A DNA stretch of 64,000 nt from Areca catechu (Eukaryota > Streptophyta > Magnoliopsida > Arecales > Arecaceae), in contig CM038052.1 of NCBI GenBank assembly GCA_021397845.1, positions 140,373,854-140,437,853 of the forward strand, read 5' to 3'. The position numbers were made by a program, and so were the translations under genes. The notes under the pieces were generated by a model that saw only the letters and a program-made list of their open reading frames with translations, searched no databases and was not told the origin of the DNA. Position 1 is the stretch's first letter, and the number at the start of each line of letters is the position of its first letter. Positions 32,424 to 44,508 of the stretch are shown piece by piece.

Positions 32424-33246
32424 TGATGGGGCACGGGATAGGGATAGGATCGTCGGCGAGCTAAGAAGTCACCGAAGATTAGGGTATCATATTTTTTTTT
32501 CTATTTTCTGATTTCTTTATGGTGGTGACGAAGGAAAAAATAGGGATGGAGGATAACGAGGATGGACTACCACGAACCCTGAAACCCACTCTCACAGAGA
32601 GACATCACACCTCTAGGGCATTATACCTACCACCCACCTCACTACATGCAGTCTAGGGTATCTCACCTACCACCCATCTCACTACACGCGGAGCCCAGGG
32701 TATTTCACCTGCCACCCAGGTCACTCCTGGAGCCATGAGGGGGATTTCAAAGAATGTGGAGGAAAACGAAGATGGGGGGATAACTAGGGCATCACGCCCC
32801 TACGATGTCTTGAAGGACAAAGACAACATCAACACCCGCAGGTGAAGACATAATGGGCCATAGCCCTGAACAACAACTGCCAAACCAACTGACAAACCAA
32901 ATCCCAAAAATTCAATTTCTTCCTCTTTTTACAATAGGAATGAGGGGTTATTTATAAGCTCCATAACCCTCATTTGAATTTGAATACAGGATAGGGATAA
33001 CTCAAATTTAAATACAAGATAGGATAAGATAAGCCTATCCATATCTCAATCATAACCAACAAAATCCTAATTTAAATTTCAAATAAAAGATAGGATAAGA
33101 TAAGCCTATCCATATCTCAATCATAACCAACAAAATCCTAATTTAAATTTCAAATAAAAGATAAATCCTAAATTTATTTTTCAAATTTATTTGCTGCTCC
33201 GAATTTTGTGCTGCTCCGAGATTCGTGCAGGATGATGTCCCCATCA
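32424..33246 (-). repeat. TRIM-like right LTR (5' LTR)
   Basis: 823 bp, about 99.4 percent identical to the left copy by eye. Minus-strand TATAAATA at 32949-32956; 71-bp duplication starting at 33017 and 33088. Confidence 0.92.
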
Positions 33247-33251
33247 CCCAT

Positions 33252-34468
33252 GGTCCATGATTCCTTCCAGATGCCCTCCAGATTCCTTGATACCCTCCAG
33301 ATGCAAGTGAATATTCCCAGATCAGGGTGCCTCATGATTTCAGGAATATGCCAGCACCCAGGCCAAGAGATTCTATGCCCAAGAGTCAAGCCCATGAGCC
33401 CCAAAACCAATATTCTAAGGAATATGCTGATACCATGGCACCGTAGCTTCCAGGGCCCAAAGCCCATGCACCAAACGAAAGGAGGCCACCCACCCTTGCT
33501 GCCCTAGAAACCCACACTCTCAAGCCCAAAGCCCTTGGCATCCTAGCCCAAATGGAAGACTCTTGTCCAAGTCAAAAGAGGAGAAGGAATCCAAGTAGAA
33601 TAAGGAGAACTAGTTTCATTCAAAGTGTATTCTCCTAATCTTAATCAAACTTGTAATCTCTTCCCCTCTCAACTTTGTAATCCTACCCTATCTAGGAGAG
33701 GACTTGGGTAACATCTATAAATACCCCACCCCTCCTCCTCTTGTAAGTAATCTTCTTTTTGAAATAAAACCATGCTGAAATTTTGAGTGAACTTGTGTTC
33801 TTGTGTATTCTTGTGTTAGGTTATGTGATAGTGGTTTGAGAGCCCTCGCCTTCCAAGCCTTGGTCGACCAACAACCCTCATTAAAGCCCTAAGATGCCCA
33901 AGGAGAAGCAGTCATTAGCCATCCAAAGCAAAGAGCCTACTTTCCCTCTCTAGCCGCCATCAACCAAAACCTTAATCCCTTCTTTCTCTTCATACCCTAT
34001 TTCTTTTCTTTGATTATTATTTCTTGCTTAACCTCTGACGCTAGCAGGATCCCCGAGATGTTTTCCCCTCCAAAGAGGAGGCCTTCTTTGCCTTATGGAC
34101 TGATCCAGATTACCTTTTGATTTAAGGAACCAAAGGCTTATCTTCCAGGTGCCATCCAGAGTGCTGAGATAACTCTTCATCCAGTGGATCTTCAATCTCT
34201 GCCTAGTACAAACTTTCCCCCTCCTGACTTCTGATTTATTGAAGATACGCTTCCTGAACTGGGGGTTTCTCAATTCCTGAGATCCTATCTTTTATTATTT
34301 TGCATGTGTCTTTTTTTGGGTATGATAGTTTCATTCATTACATGTTTGCATGCAATTCCTACTTGCTCTCGGGTTATTAGCCTACAAACTTAAATCCGTA
34401 AAATTACAAAAAAATTAGATTTTCTATTTTTCCTTCATCTACATCAGTCCTATGATCATCTCACATCA
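33252..34468 (+). repeat. Chromo-2 3' LTR, right segment
   Basis: Continues from 31507 once the TRIM-like element and one TSD are removed, giving an LTR of about 1503 bp. TATAAATA is at 33716-33723. Ends ...ctcacatca at 34468. Confidence 0.88.
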
Positions 34469-34889
34469 GATTAGGTCAATTAGGCTTTATCATGGATTGG
34501 AGCTTAATGAGGACTTAACTCTGTAGTCACTCTAGAATTTCTTCTCATAGTTTGTCATGAATTACCATATGAACAAACAAAATATATCATTTCCTAAGCT
34601 GTTGAATATGCTCAAAATAATAGAGAGCCACTTCAAAGGTGATAAGGCTCAACTTCTTCTGGTTGATGGAAAGAAGTAGGCAACGAAGAGGGGTTCAAAG
34701 AGAAAGCTGAACTTGATGAAAAGCATCGAAAAGAGGAAGAAGGCAAAGAGGTCTTCAAATGATGGATCTTGTTTCTTCTATGGCAAGAAGGGACATTAGA
34801 AGAAGAACTGCAAAACATACCTTGTAAGTCTGAAGCAAGATGTCAGTCGAGCATCAAGAGATTTGTTTATGATATAAATAAACCTATCA
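34469..34889 (+). pseudogene. Copia C gag, C-terminal half
   Basis: Starts in the middle of gag (LGQLGFIMD, equivalent to the LITRLGQLGF segment of copia B). It shows NYHMNKQN, a basic region, and a zinc knuckle in which both a Cys and a Trp position are altered (CFFYGKKGH*KKNC). Several stops and frameshifts. The first half of gag must lie beyond the left edge of the window, separated by Chromo-2. Confidence 0.82.
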
Positions 34890-36159
34890 TTGAGTTCTTT
34901 AACATCTAATTCATTGGTATTAGATACCACATATGGGTCTCATATATGTAAATCTTTGAAGGGACTCCATAAGATTAGAAGATTGAAGAAATGTGACTTC
35001 GAGGTTTATGCCATGAGTGGAGAATCCATTCACGCAAAAGCTATTGGAACCTACATGTTATTATTGCCTTCGAGCAAGATATTGGAATTAAAAGATTGTT
35101 ATTACATTCCAAATATTATTAGGAATACTATTTCTATACCTTTTTTATTAAGACAAGGTTTTGAAATAAAAGTTGAGAGCAATGGTTGCTCCATTTTTCA
35201 TTCTAATGACTTTTATGGAATGGGTAAATTTGTGAATGGTCTTTTAATTCTATCACTTAATGACGAAGTATTGCATGTAGAAAACAAAAAGAGAAAGAGA
35301 GATGATACTAGTAAAACAATTTTTTGGCATTGCCGATTAGGTCTTATAAGTGAGTCAAGGATTAACAAGTTATACAAAGATGATTTCTTTGATCCTTATG
35401 ATTATAAATCATTAGAAACTTATGAATCTTGCCTTATGGGTAAAATGACCAAGCCTCCATTCACTAGACATGGAGAAAGGGTAATTGAGTCATTAGGGTT
35501 AATACATCGAGATGTATGTAGACCTATGTCAACTCATGCTAGAGGAGGATACTCCATCATATTTATCGATGATTTATCTAGGTTTCAATATGCATATCTC
35601 ATGAAACATAAATTTGAAGCCTTTGATAAATTTAAAGAGTATCAAAATATAGTTAAAAAATAAACTGGAAAAAGTATTAAAGTCCTTCAATCTAATCAAG
35701 GAAGAGAATACTTATCTAGTGAATTTCTTAATCATCTTAAGAAAAATGATATTCTCTCTAATTGGACCCTCCATATATGCTATAATTAAATAGCATAGCA
35801 GAAAGGAGGAATCATATCTTGTTTGACATGGTAAGATCCATGATATGCTTCATAGATCTTTCAATAACTTTCTGGGGATATGCCCTAGAAACTGTAGCAT
35901 ATGGAATGGTAAGAAACCAAGTCTTAAACATCTTAACATTTGGGGTTGTCTAGCTTATGTTAAAAAGAAATTTGGACATAAGCTAAGTGCTAGGGCTGAG
36001 AAGTGTAGGTTTATTGGTTATTCTCAAGAGGGTATTGGATACCTATTTTATCATCCTTTTGAACAAAATTTCTTTATTAGTACGTATGCCATTTTCATGG
36101 AAAAAGAATCTATCCATGAAGAAGGTAATAAAAAAATAATTGAATTAAGTGAAGTTTAA
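34890..36159 (+). pseudogene. Copia C protease and integrase
   Basis: A 257-codon open stretch (34890-35663) begins near the protease-like LVLDTTYGSHI. It passes through FWHCRLGLISESRINKLY and YESCLMGKMTK (zinc region) into the integrase core, with Asp in IHRDVCRPM. After a TAA and a frameshift the second Asp lies in SNQGREYLS. The sequence around the catalytic Glu is scrambled. The frame reopens at 35845-36159 with LNIWGCLAYVKKKFGHKL and CRFIGYSQEGIGYLFYHP. Dead by multiple lesions. Confidence 0.85.
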
Positions 36160-37292
36160 AATGAACAAACTCAAGTTCTTCAACCAGAAGTACTAGTTGT
36201 TCAAGTACAACCACAACACACACCTTCTCTCTGTAGGTCAAAAAGAGTGTGGGAATCACCTTTTAGATATGGTTTTATGATTTGAAACAATAATGAACTT
36301 GGCATCATTGAAGACGATGTTCCACTGACCTATACGGAAGCAATCATGAGTAAGGACTCTAACAAATGGCTTAGTGCCACGAAATTCAAAATGGACTCCA
36401 TGTATGACAACCAGGTTTGGACCTTGGTTGACTCACTTTAGGGAATTATCCCAATAGGATGCAAATGGATCTTCAAGAGGAAGATTGGAGTAGATTTCCA
36501 AGTAGAAACCTACAAGGCAAGGATGGTGGCAAAAGGTTTCAAAAAAAAGCATGGTATCGACTATGATAAAACATTTTTGCTAGTTGCCATGCTCAAGTCC
36601 ATTAGGATTATGCTTGCCATGCTGCATACTATGATTATGAGATCTGGTAGATAGATGTTAAGACTACATTCCTCATTGGGAATCTTGAGGAAGAAGTCTA
36701 AATATCATAGCTAGAGGGTTTTATCTTAAGCGGGAGACCAAACCAAGTATGCAAGCTTAAAAAATTCATTTATGGATTAAAGCAAGCATCAAAGAGTTGG
36801 AACATTTGTTTCGATGAAACTATTAAGAAATTTTGTTTCATCAATAATTTGGATAAGCCATGTGTGTATAAGAAGACAAGTGGGAGTGCAATTGCCTTCT
36901 TGGTCTTGTATGTTGATGACATATCATGGGAAATGATATTCCAATGATGCGTCAGTTGAAACATGGCTATCAAAACAATTTTCAATGAAGGATTTGGGAA
37001 AAGCATCCTATATAAGAATAATGATCTATAGGGATAGATCTAAGAATATGCTAGGGTTATCCTAATCAGCTGCATAGACTTAATGTTGAAGAGATTCAAT
37101 ATGGAGAAAAGTAAGAAGGGTTACTTGCCCATGAGTCAAGGCATACACCTATCTAAAAGGATGTCACTTAAGACTCCAGAAGAAAGGGATAGGATGAGTA
37201 AGATCCCTTTTGCTTCAATTGTGTGATCAATAATGTATGCAACGCTATATACCCAGCTTGATGTTGCTTGTGCTTTAGGCATAGTAAGAGAT
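36160..37292 (+). pseudogene. Copia C reverse transcriptase, truncated
   Basis: RT motifs in changing frames: GCKWIFKRKIGVD, ETYKARMVAKGF, MLKSIRIMLA, YGLKQASKSWNI and LVLYVDD, the last intact but followed by a frameshift. PMSQGIHLSKRMS and DVACALGIV mark the RT end. The sequence stops at about 37290, where the foldback begins; RNase H, polypurine tract and 3' LTR start are lost. The minus ORF 36770-37006 is a shadow. Confidence 0.83.
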
Positions 37293-37416
37293 TCAATGGA
37301 TAGGATAAGGGCTAAGCTTTATCACCCCTTCAAATAAAGGGGTGCTGAAGGACCAAGAGTCCTACAAATTAATCACCTTTTAGGTGATAAAGCTTAGCCT
37401 TTATCCTATCCATTGA
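37293..37416. repeat. Foldback repeat at the broken end of copia C
   Basis: Two 34-bp arms (37293-37326 and 37383-37416) are inverted copies with one mismatch, around a 56-bp spacer. Each arm ends tcaatgg/ccattga. It lies exactly where copia C RT stops. It could be a miniature foldback element or a rearrangement scar; no clear TSD. Confidence 0.85.
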
Positions 37417-38248
37417 CACCCATATTGACTGGTATTGGCTGGTCAAATAATGTAAGAAAGGCATGAACAATGAAGGGACACAATGCTTGACTCATGGTGC
37501 ATGGATAAGAAAGAGTCCTACCTGTTACTCACCTTTTCTACCTGATAAACCTCTTCGTTTGATATACCTATTAGGATGAGTAAGACTTGTCTTAAATTTG
37601 AATTAAGAGATTAATTATCAAATTTTACTATAGAGTTGAGATAAGTAACTCTTGGTACATATAATTAGTGAAATGGTATTTTACTTTACACCTTTCTGCC
37701 AAAGGACTCTTTTTGATTAAAGAGTCTTATTTGATATATTAAATATTATATAAGTGGCTGATAAAAAGGTGTATCAGGCACCCATTCTCTTTCTATTTAA
37801 AGGCTTCGGTGATTAAAGTCGAGGTATCAGAAAGTTGTCCTAAAAATTCTCTTCCTTCTCTTGTTAGGACATGTCTATTATTTTAAGACAAGTCTGTCAT
37901 TTTAAGACAAGGGCTTAGAAAAAGAATTTGAAAGGATAATAGGATAGTAAAAGAATATTCAAAGAGGAACTAAGCTACTCTTCGAAAGGGAGAGATGTCC
38001 TAGACGGGAGAAAAGGATGTAGAGGGAAGAAAGGCTGCCGAAAGGAGTCATGATAGCAAAAGGAGTGCTTCCTTTGTTCGGTTCCTATGTGGATCACCTT
38101 TGGAGCGCATATGCTTGTGTACCTTGTAGAAATTAAGGAGTATAGTACTCCAAGTTTTCCACTATAATCCAAAATTATGATTTATTAGCTGTCATGGTCA
38201 TGTGGTCCTTGGGTCTAGGGTTTCGGTCAACTAGGGTTTCATGAATCA
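37417..38248 (+). repeat. Copia LTR fragment (R-U5 side)
   Basis: Has a TATA-like ctatttaaagg near 37794, alternating aagacaagtctgtc-type motifs, and the block cctatgtggatcacctttgg near 38090 that the A/B and D LTRs also carry. It ends ...catgaatca. Probably the remains of a copia C-type 3' LTR. No gene. Confidence 0.6.
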
Positions 38249-38663
38249 AATTTTTAAAATCTGAACTTCTGCTGCACTACAGAAACCCAACACTATGTTG
38301 ACTAGACCAAGGCTACATAGACATTCGGCCACCAACCCTGTCTTGCCACAGAGCCTTTTATGGATAATCGGGTTGGAATCAAGGTACGAACATGTCGAAC
38401 TTTCAAGATTTCTAAAAACCATAGTGCAACAGAAACTATAGTTATAAAAATAGTTTTGATATACTAGCATGCAAATTAATTAAAAATATACCTAGATATT
38501 AATCTAACATGCTGATTAAGAAACATAATAGATTTGAAAACATAAAAATATGAAGAGAAAAAATACACTTACCTTTAACACTTTCCATCTTCATCTTCGA
38601 TCGGATCAGATATGGCTGGTGATCAGGTTTCCTGAGCTGTGATGCACCTAGCATCTGCTAGTA
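38249..38663. other. Unassigned interval
   Basis: About 400 bp with no feature I can name. The minus frame 38246-38470 lacks recognisable motifs. Confidence 0.3.
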
Positions 38664-39470
38664 TCTATTAGGAATTATGTTCTAAAGCCAATGTCTAACC
38701 TATAGATAGTTGTGCTATTTGTACTTGTATATGAATTATTCATTAATAAAAGTTATTTAGCAATTCATCACATTACATCTTCCTATAATAAACTCTCTTA
38801 TGATGGAGTTCCTAGAACTACTTCCATTCGATAAAGGAAGATTTATTTTGTAGTTCTTAAACTTGTTCATGACCAAATGATATATTGTTATAGCATGATA
38901 ATGTTTATCGAGTATAGGTCATTATATACCATATGGATTGTTTGTCTTCTTAACCAAGGAGTGTGGAAACACTAGTATGGCATACAGGTAAAATATAGGG
39001 ATACATTTCACAAAACATGACCCACTTACAAAGCTCTTTGATAGTAAGAGTTGCTCATGAAGTGATATGGATATCAGTATCCCTTAGAACTATGATCACT
39101 ATGGTGATTTGCAAGCAACTCACTATACTTTGGTGATGGACTACCTGAATTTTTAATTTAGTGATAAAAGGTTTTTGGGTATAGTTAAGTCTTGTGAAGT
39201 CTGTGTGAGTCAAGATAGGATTGACCACTCCAAGAAGTTGAAGATAATGGTTTGCAATTTTTTAATTTAGAAAAAACATGGCTAGGATAATCCTTGTGAG
39301 GAGTCACAGGATTTGTAAGGTTGAGACATAATATGGTGTACTATTTGAAGGTTGCCAGTTTAACCCTAAACTCATCCTAAGCAATGAGTATCAAAAGGAT
39401 GTATTATATGGTAACCATATGCCAGAGGTTTTTGAATGTTGCTTTGCAATGATTTGACCTATCTACATAA
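38664..39470 (+). mobile_element. Older copia-type LTR, left fragment
   Basis: From about ttaggaattatgttctaaagcc onward this resembles the U3 of a Tork/Ivana-type copia LTR (ctaaagccaatgtctaacc, acaggtaaaatatagg, catgacccac). It breaks at 39470, where copia D begins, and appears to resume at 55442 (gatattaggtatcattgctagatgg). It is therefore the old target of the D insertion. Confidence 0.5.
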
Positions 39471-41883
39471 TGATGTGTTTCTTTAAGGTCTTATAGCATA
39501 AATGAGCACTGGATTTCAAAAATTTACACAAGAAAACCCTAATCAGCTTGAAACCCTAATCCCAAAATCCCCTTTTTCATGTACAATTAATAAGTCACTA
39601 ATAAGGGTTATGAAGAATACCTGGAATGCTATTTTCCACTCCTTTCTACTAGGCTCACAAGTGCAAGCCCTCCAACAGTGATCCACATAGGAATTGACCC
39701 AAGGAAGAACTATTATAATAGTTGCTTACTTGACTAGGACTCTTTCTGACAGCCTTCTAGACTTTCTCCTTTGTAGGACACCCTACCCTCCTGTAAGGCA
39801 CTCTGAGCACTCTCCAAATCCACTCTTGGATCTATGATAGCCCTCCTATAGGACACACTAGGCTTATGTCTTAAAACATAAGACTAGTCCTAGTAGAAAA
39901 ATAAACCTTGTCTTAAAAATACAAGTTTTGTCTTTAGGAGGAGGGAGGGAGAGAGACACTCAGCAAATCTTTTGATCAAAATTTGATATAAAACTCAGTA
40001 TACTGCCCCCTATTTATAGACTCAAAATATGCCCAGTCACTATCTTATCAGATATGACTTTTCAAGATCGAAGAGATGTGATCTGGTTTAAAAAATTTTA
40101 TCTAATAAGTAAGTTCATGCGCCAAGGCTCGTATCTGCGTCGTTTCATTTTCCCAGATTAATTCCCACTTTCCACATTGCAACTATCGGTCTTTGGGAAG
40201 CCAAGAGGTGCCTCTTTAATTCCCAAACATTAGAGAATATGAATAGTCCTGATAGCAAAAGGACTCTGCCTCAGACCACGTGTCAAATGAAGGGTCGCAT
40301 CCCTTCATGAGCACGATTTCTTCCTGCAATATCTATGCTAATTCAAACAATGTTTTGATGATCAGCTAACCCTAGGAGGCATGGGGATATGTGCCAAGAG
40401 GGGCCCACATCAATCAGCCAGAGTGATTCATCTGCAGATGGACTCTTGGTCCTTTCTGTGCCCCCTTCCTCCTAGGCGCATGCAAACTTGCGCCCAAGTA
40501 TCCCAACCGACTTGGACTAAAGTCTAAGTGGCATCAATTGTCCAAATAAAGCCAGATAAAATCTGACAAAGGCTGCCTTAATTAAGACATGTGTCAATTT
40601 AATTAAGAAATGTGCCAATTTAAGTCTTTCTTAAATTGGTTAATCAAATTAGCAAGCAATTGGACCCATATTAACTTGGGTTAGGAATTGGGTTAGCCTA
40701 CACATGCTAATATGCAATCTAGCTAAACAATTAGGATCCCATGACCATAGTTAAATTATGAATGACTTCCTTGGTCAACTCCCTAATGTGTGTGACCCTT
40801 TGGATTCCACATCTAGCTAGTAGTAGGTCTAGGTTCAAGCCAATTTGAATCGATCAAATCAAATTAACCTAATTAGGTCAAATTGAGCTGAGATAATTTC
40901 CAATTCAAACTATCCATCGAATTGACTCGTGAAACCAATCAATTGGTTCATGAAAACCAAAAAGACATGAATGATATCTAGCAACATGTCATGCCTACCC
41001 GGAAGATGAAGATTTGGTGAAAAGTACCAAAATACCCTTCAGTAGAAAGTTATGTGCAATTCAATCTTTCGATCTCCCATTATCCCGATAAAGTGATGGG
41101 CATGGATAAATGTCAAACCCTAGCACTTAGTCATTTCAAATCTCAATTCGATAATGAGGACTCTATTGATGACTGATTATGAACCACTTCTAATCTTATC
41201 AAGCTTCGATCAAAGACTCCTTGCGATGTCAATCGAAGAGATCACTTGGGATAACAATTCCTCTTACTATGAATGATCGATTCCTTGTTTGTTCACTCAT
41301 ATCCTTCATACACCTTCCACCATATCTGAGATCACCCCATATATGACTTAATGTTGTGAATGAGTATGAACCAAAACATGGCTTAGTATGCATAAGGAAC
41401 CATGGTGACCTCAAGTCTAAAGATCACTTGCATAACTCCTACTATGAGAACTATCTTTTGACAGGTAGTAAGACTTGCATAAGATAGTCTCAGTACGGAT
41501 CAGTTCAGTGAACTCATATACTAATGAGCACCCTTATCCTTGTATTAGTGTCTCTACATAAGTGGCGTTGAGACCAACAACCCTCTCCATCGAGTATACA
41601 AAGGATAAGCTAGTCTTTCTCTAAGCATCGATCCCCGAATCGATGATCCAATGACTAGGAACATTTTATATTAGGGTTTATAAGAACTTAGGTCTCACCG
41701 TTATGATCTCCATCATAATCCTAATTCCATTGCACAAACCTATGGGGTTCATCATAATCTTTAAAAAAGACACAACAATATGACAAAATGAAATGCCTTC
41801 ATTAATTTAATAATGTCATACAAGAGTTGGAAGATTATAAAAATGCCCTTACAAAGATTGGCTTTTAGGGCACTTTTCTTTCA
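39471..41883 (-). repeat. Copia D 3' LTR
   Basis: On the minus strand it starts TGAAAGAAAAGTGCCC after the polypurine tract acaagtgggaga and ends ...acacatca. 2413 bp, the same length class as the A/B LTRs. It contains cctatgtggatcactgttgg (minus, near 39680). Open frames inside, such as 41229-41414, recur in the right LTR and are not genes. Confidence 0.9.
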
Positions 41884-43440
41884 ATCTCCCACTTGTGCTA
41901 AAGCCAATCACCCTTGTACTTTACGCCTATATAATTTAAGTGACGATCAAACTATTGAATGGGTCTGCTATATTGTTCTTAGTATCAATTCATTCGATGA
42001 TAACATCTTATCATTCTATGATTTCTTGAACGAGATGGAACTGTCATAGAATGTGCTTGGACTTATGGTGAGACCTCGGTTCCTTCACTTGTGCAATAGC
42101 TCCAGTGTTATCACAATATAACGGCACTGGTTGTTGTATTTCAGGAACCACCCCAAATCCATGATGAATTTCCTCATCCAGATAGTTTCCTTTGTGACTT
42201 CACTTGCAGCTATGTATTCTGTCTCAGTGACTGAGTCAGCTATGGTTGGCTACTTTGTACTCTTCCAATTTCATGCACCACCATATAAGGTGAAGACATA
42301 CCCTGACATGGATTTGATATCATCTGGATCTAATTGAAAACTAAAATTAATGTATCCTTATAGTTTCAACTCTGATCCTCCATATATAAGAAAAATATCT
42401 TTAGTCCTTCTTAGATACTTAAGAATATTTTTTATAACTTTTAAATGATCCTCACTTGGATCTGCCCTGAACCTACTTACTATGCCTAAGGCATAAGCAA
42501 CATCAGGCCTGGTACATAGCATAGCATACATAATTGATCCTATAGCCAAAGCATAAGGAATCATAGCCATCCTTTTTTTTTCTTCTGATGTCTTAGGAGA
42601 CATTTTCTTAAAGAGATGTATGCCTTGACTCATAGGTAAGAAAACCCTTTTACCTCCATCCATGTTGAATCTCTTCAACACTAAGTCAATGTACCTAGAT
42701 TGGGATAAGTCTAGCATCCTTTTAGATCTATCTCTGTAGATCCTTATATCTAGTATATACGATGCCTCACCCAAATCCTTCATGAAAAATTTGGATGACA
42801 GCCATGTTTTAACCGATTGTAACATTGGGATATCATTCCCAATGATAAGTATGTCATCAACATACAGAACCAAGAAAACAAGTGCACTCCCACTTGTCTT
42901 CTTATACACACATGGTTCATCTATATTCTTGACAAAATCAAATTCCTTGATTGTTTCATAAAAGCAGATGTTCCAACTCCTCGATGCTTGTTTTAGTCCT
43001 TAAATGGACTTTTTTATCATGCATACCTGGTTTGGTCTCCCACTCGAGACAAAACCCTTTAGCTGTGTCATATAGACTTCTTCGTCAAGATTTTCATTAA
43101 GAAAAATAGCCTTGACATCCATCTGCCAAATTTCATAATCGTGGTATGCTGCTATAGCAAGCAATATCCAAATGGACTTGAGCATGGCTACTGGTGAAAA
43201 GGTTTAATCATAGTCAATGCCATGTTTTTGTCCCAAACCTTTTGCTACAAGCCTAGCTTTGTAGGTTTCTACTTGACCATCTGCTCCTATCTTCTTCTTG
43301 AAGACCCATTTACACCATATTAGGTTAATTCCTTCCATTGGATCTACTAAGGTTCAAACCTAATTGGAATACAAGGAGTCCATTTTAGACTTCATGTCAC
43401 TTATCCATTTGTTAGAGTCTTTTCTCTCAATATCTTCTGA
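41884..43440 (-). pseudogene. Copia D reverse transcriptase and RNase H
   Basis: Minus strand, running downward. RT has CKWVFKKKIGADGQVETYKAR, WQMDVKAIFLNE, GLKQASRSWNI and an intact catalytic YVDD (LVLYVDDILII) within a 183-codon open stretch (42909-42358), ending CTRPDVAYALG and LRRTKDIFLIYGG. RNase H (42357 to about 41890) is poorer: FSFQLDPDD lacks the first Asp, TETEYIA keeps the Glu, and KNNIADPF keeps the last Asp, with frameshifts between. Better preserved than copia B in RT but still interrupted by stops near 43010 and 43205. Confidence 0.88.
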
Positions 43441-44500
43441 ATAGGTCACAGGATCATCATCCTCAATGATACTGGCTTCAATGTCATCCGCGATGACAAA
43501 GCGATATCTAAGAGGTGCTCCCCGCACCCTCTCTGACCTTCGAAGAGGAGGTGTGTATTACGGCTATTCTTGGTCTACAAGAACTTCTGGTTGAGGAATT
43601 TCACTTGAAGACTTTTCAGGTTGTTGGTTCTATTCTTCACTCGGTTCAAGTGTAGATTCACTACTTCTTTCTTGGATGAATTCTTGTTCCAAAAATATAG
43701 CATGTCTACTGACAAATACCATTTGTTCAGTAGTATGATAAAAGAGGTATCCAACATCTTCTTTAGGATAACCAATGAACCTACATTTGTTAGCCCTAGT
43801 ACTTAACTTATGTCCAAAATTATTCTTGACATAAGCATAGCAACCCCAAATCTTTAAGTACTTGAGATTTGGTCTTTTACTATTCCATAACTCATATGGA
43901 GTGCTAATCACTGACTTAGATAGTACCTTGTTCAAAATATAGGTAGCAGTTTCAAGGGCATGTCTATAGAAGGAAATGAAAAGATCGATGAAGCTCATCA
44001 TGGACCTCACCATGTCTAACAAGGTGCGATTTCTCCTTTCTGCCATACCATTTAATTTGGGTGTATGAGGGGTCCATTCAATGATTTTTCCTTTGTCCTT
44101 AAGATGGTTTAGAAACTCACTAGACAAGTATTCACCTCCTTGATCAGAACGAAGAGTTTTAATGCTATGTCCATTTTATTTTTCAACCATACTTTGATAC
44201 TCTTTAAACTTATCAAAGGCTTTGGACTTGTGTTTCAATAGATACACATGACCAAACCTAGATAAGCCATCAATAAAGGTGATGAAGTAAGAATATCCAC
44301 CTCTGGTTTGAGTTGCCATTGGTCCACACACATCAGTATGCACAAGACCTAATAACTCAGTTGCCCTATCCCCAAGTCCAGTGAATGGAGACTTGGTCAT
44401 TTTACCTTTGAGGCATGACTCACAAGTTCCTAATTATTGAAAATCATAAGGGTTAAAGTAATCATCTTTGACAAAATTTTTAATTCTTGACTCACTAACA
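43441..44500 (-). pseudogene. Copia D integrase
   Basis: Two open stretches on the minus strand. 44400-44176 begins MTKSPFTGLGDRATELLG and carries the first catalytic Asp (VHTDVCGPM). After a stop, SDQGGEYLS carries the second Asp. 44127-43630 carries the Glu in MAERRNRTLLDMVRSMM, then WGCYAYVKNNFGHKL and CRFIGYPKEDVGYLFYH. All three catalytic residues are readable. The zinc region (44508-44410) has a stop. The linker toward RT holds TPPLRRSERVRG. Confidence 0.88.
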
Positions 44501-44508
44501 TGACCTAA

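Larger units (their letters stand above)
31508..33246 (-). mobile_element. TRIM-like element with a 93-bp interior
   Basis: Two 823-bp LTRs (31508-32330 and 32424-33246) with perfect 8-bp terminal inverted repeats TGATGGGG...CCCCATCA flank only 93 bp. The element has a perfect TSD cccat (31503-31507, 33247-33251). Orientation is minus: on that strand the right LTR is followed after three bases by tggtatcagagcctag, and the interior ends in a purine-rich aggagaa before the other LTR. Only five substitutions were seen between the LTRs. No coding capacity. It fits the TRIM class (terminal-repeat retrotransposons in miniature), though its LTRs are longer than typical. Confidence 0.93.
27411..34468 (+). 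mobile_element. Chromo-2: non-autonomous chromovirus derivative, 5' end cut off
   Basis: It consists of the right part of a 5' LTR (27411-28218), an interior (28219-31222), and a 3' LTR (31223-34468) enlarged by the TRIM-like insertion. The copia A/B complex sits in the 5' LTR. The right end ...cacatca abuts copia C gag exactly where gattaggtcaattagg begins; gatta (34469-34473) is the expected right TSD. Same architecture as Chromo-1: unknown ORF plus integrase tail and chromodomain, with no other enzymes. Confidence 0.85.

Noticed and set aside
41229..42337. Short frames in and beside the copia D 3' LTR (41229-41414, 41813-42049, 42131-42337)
   Set aside because: The first recurs in another LTR copy; the other two overlap the LTR end and antisense RNase H sequence of copia D.
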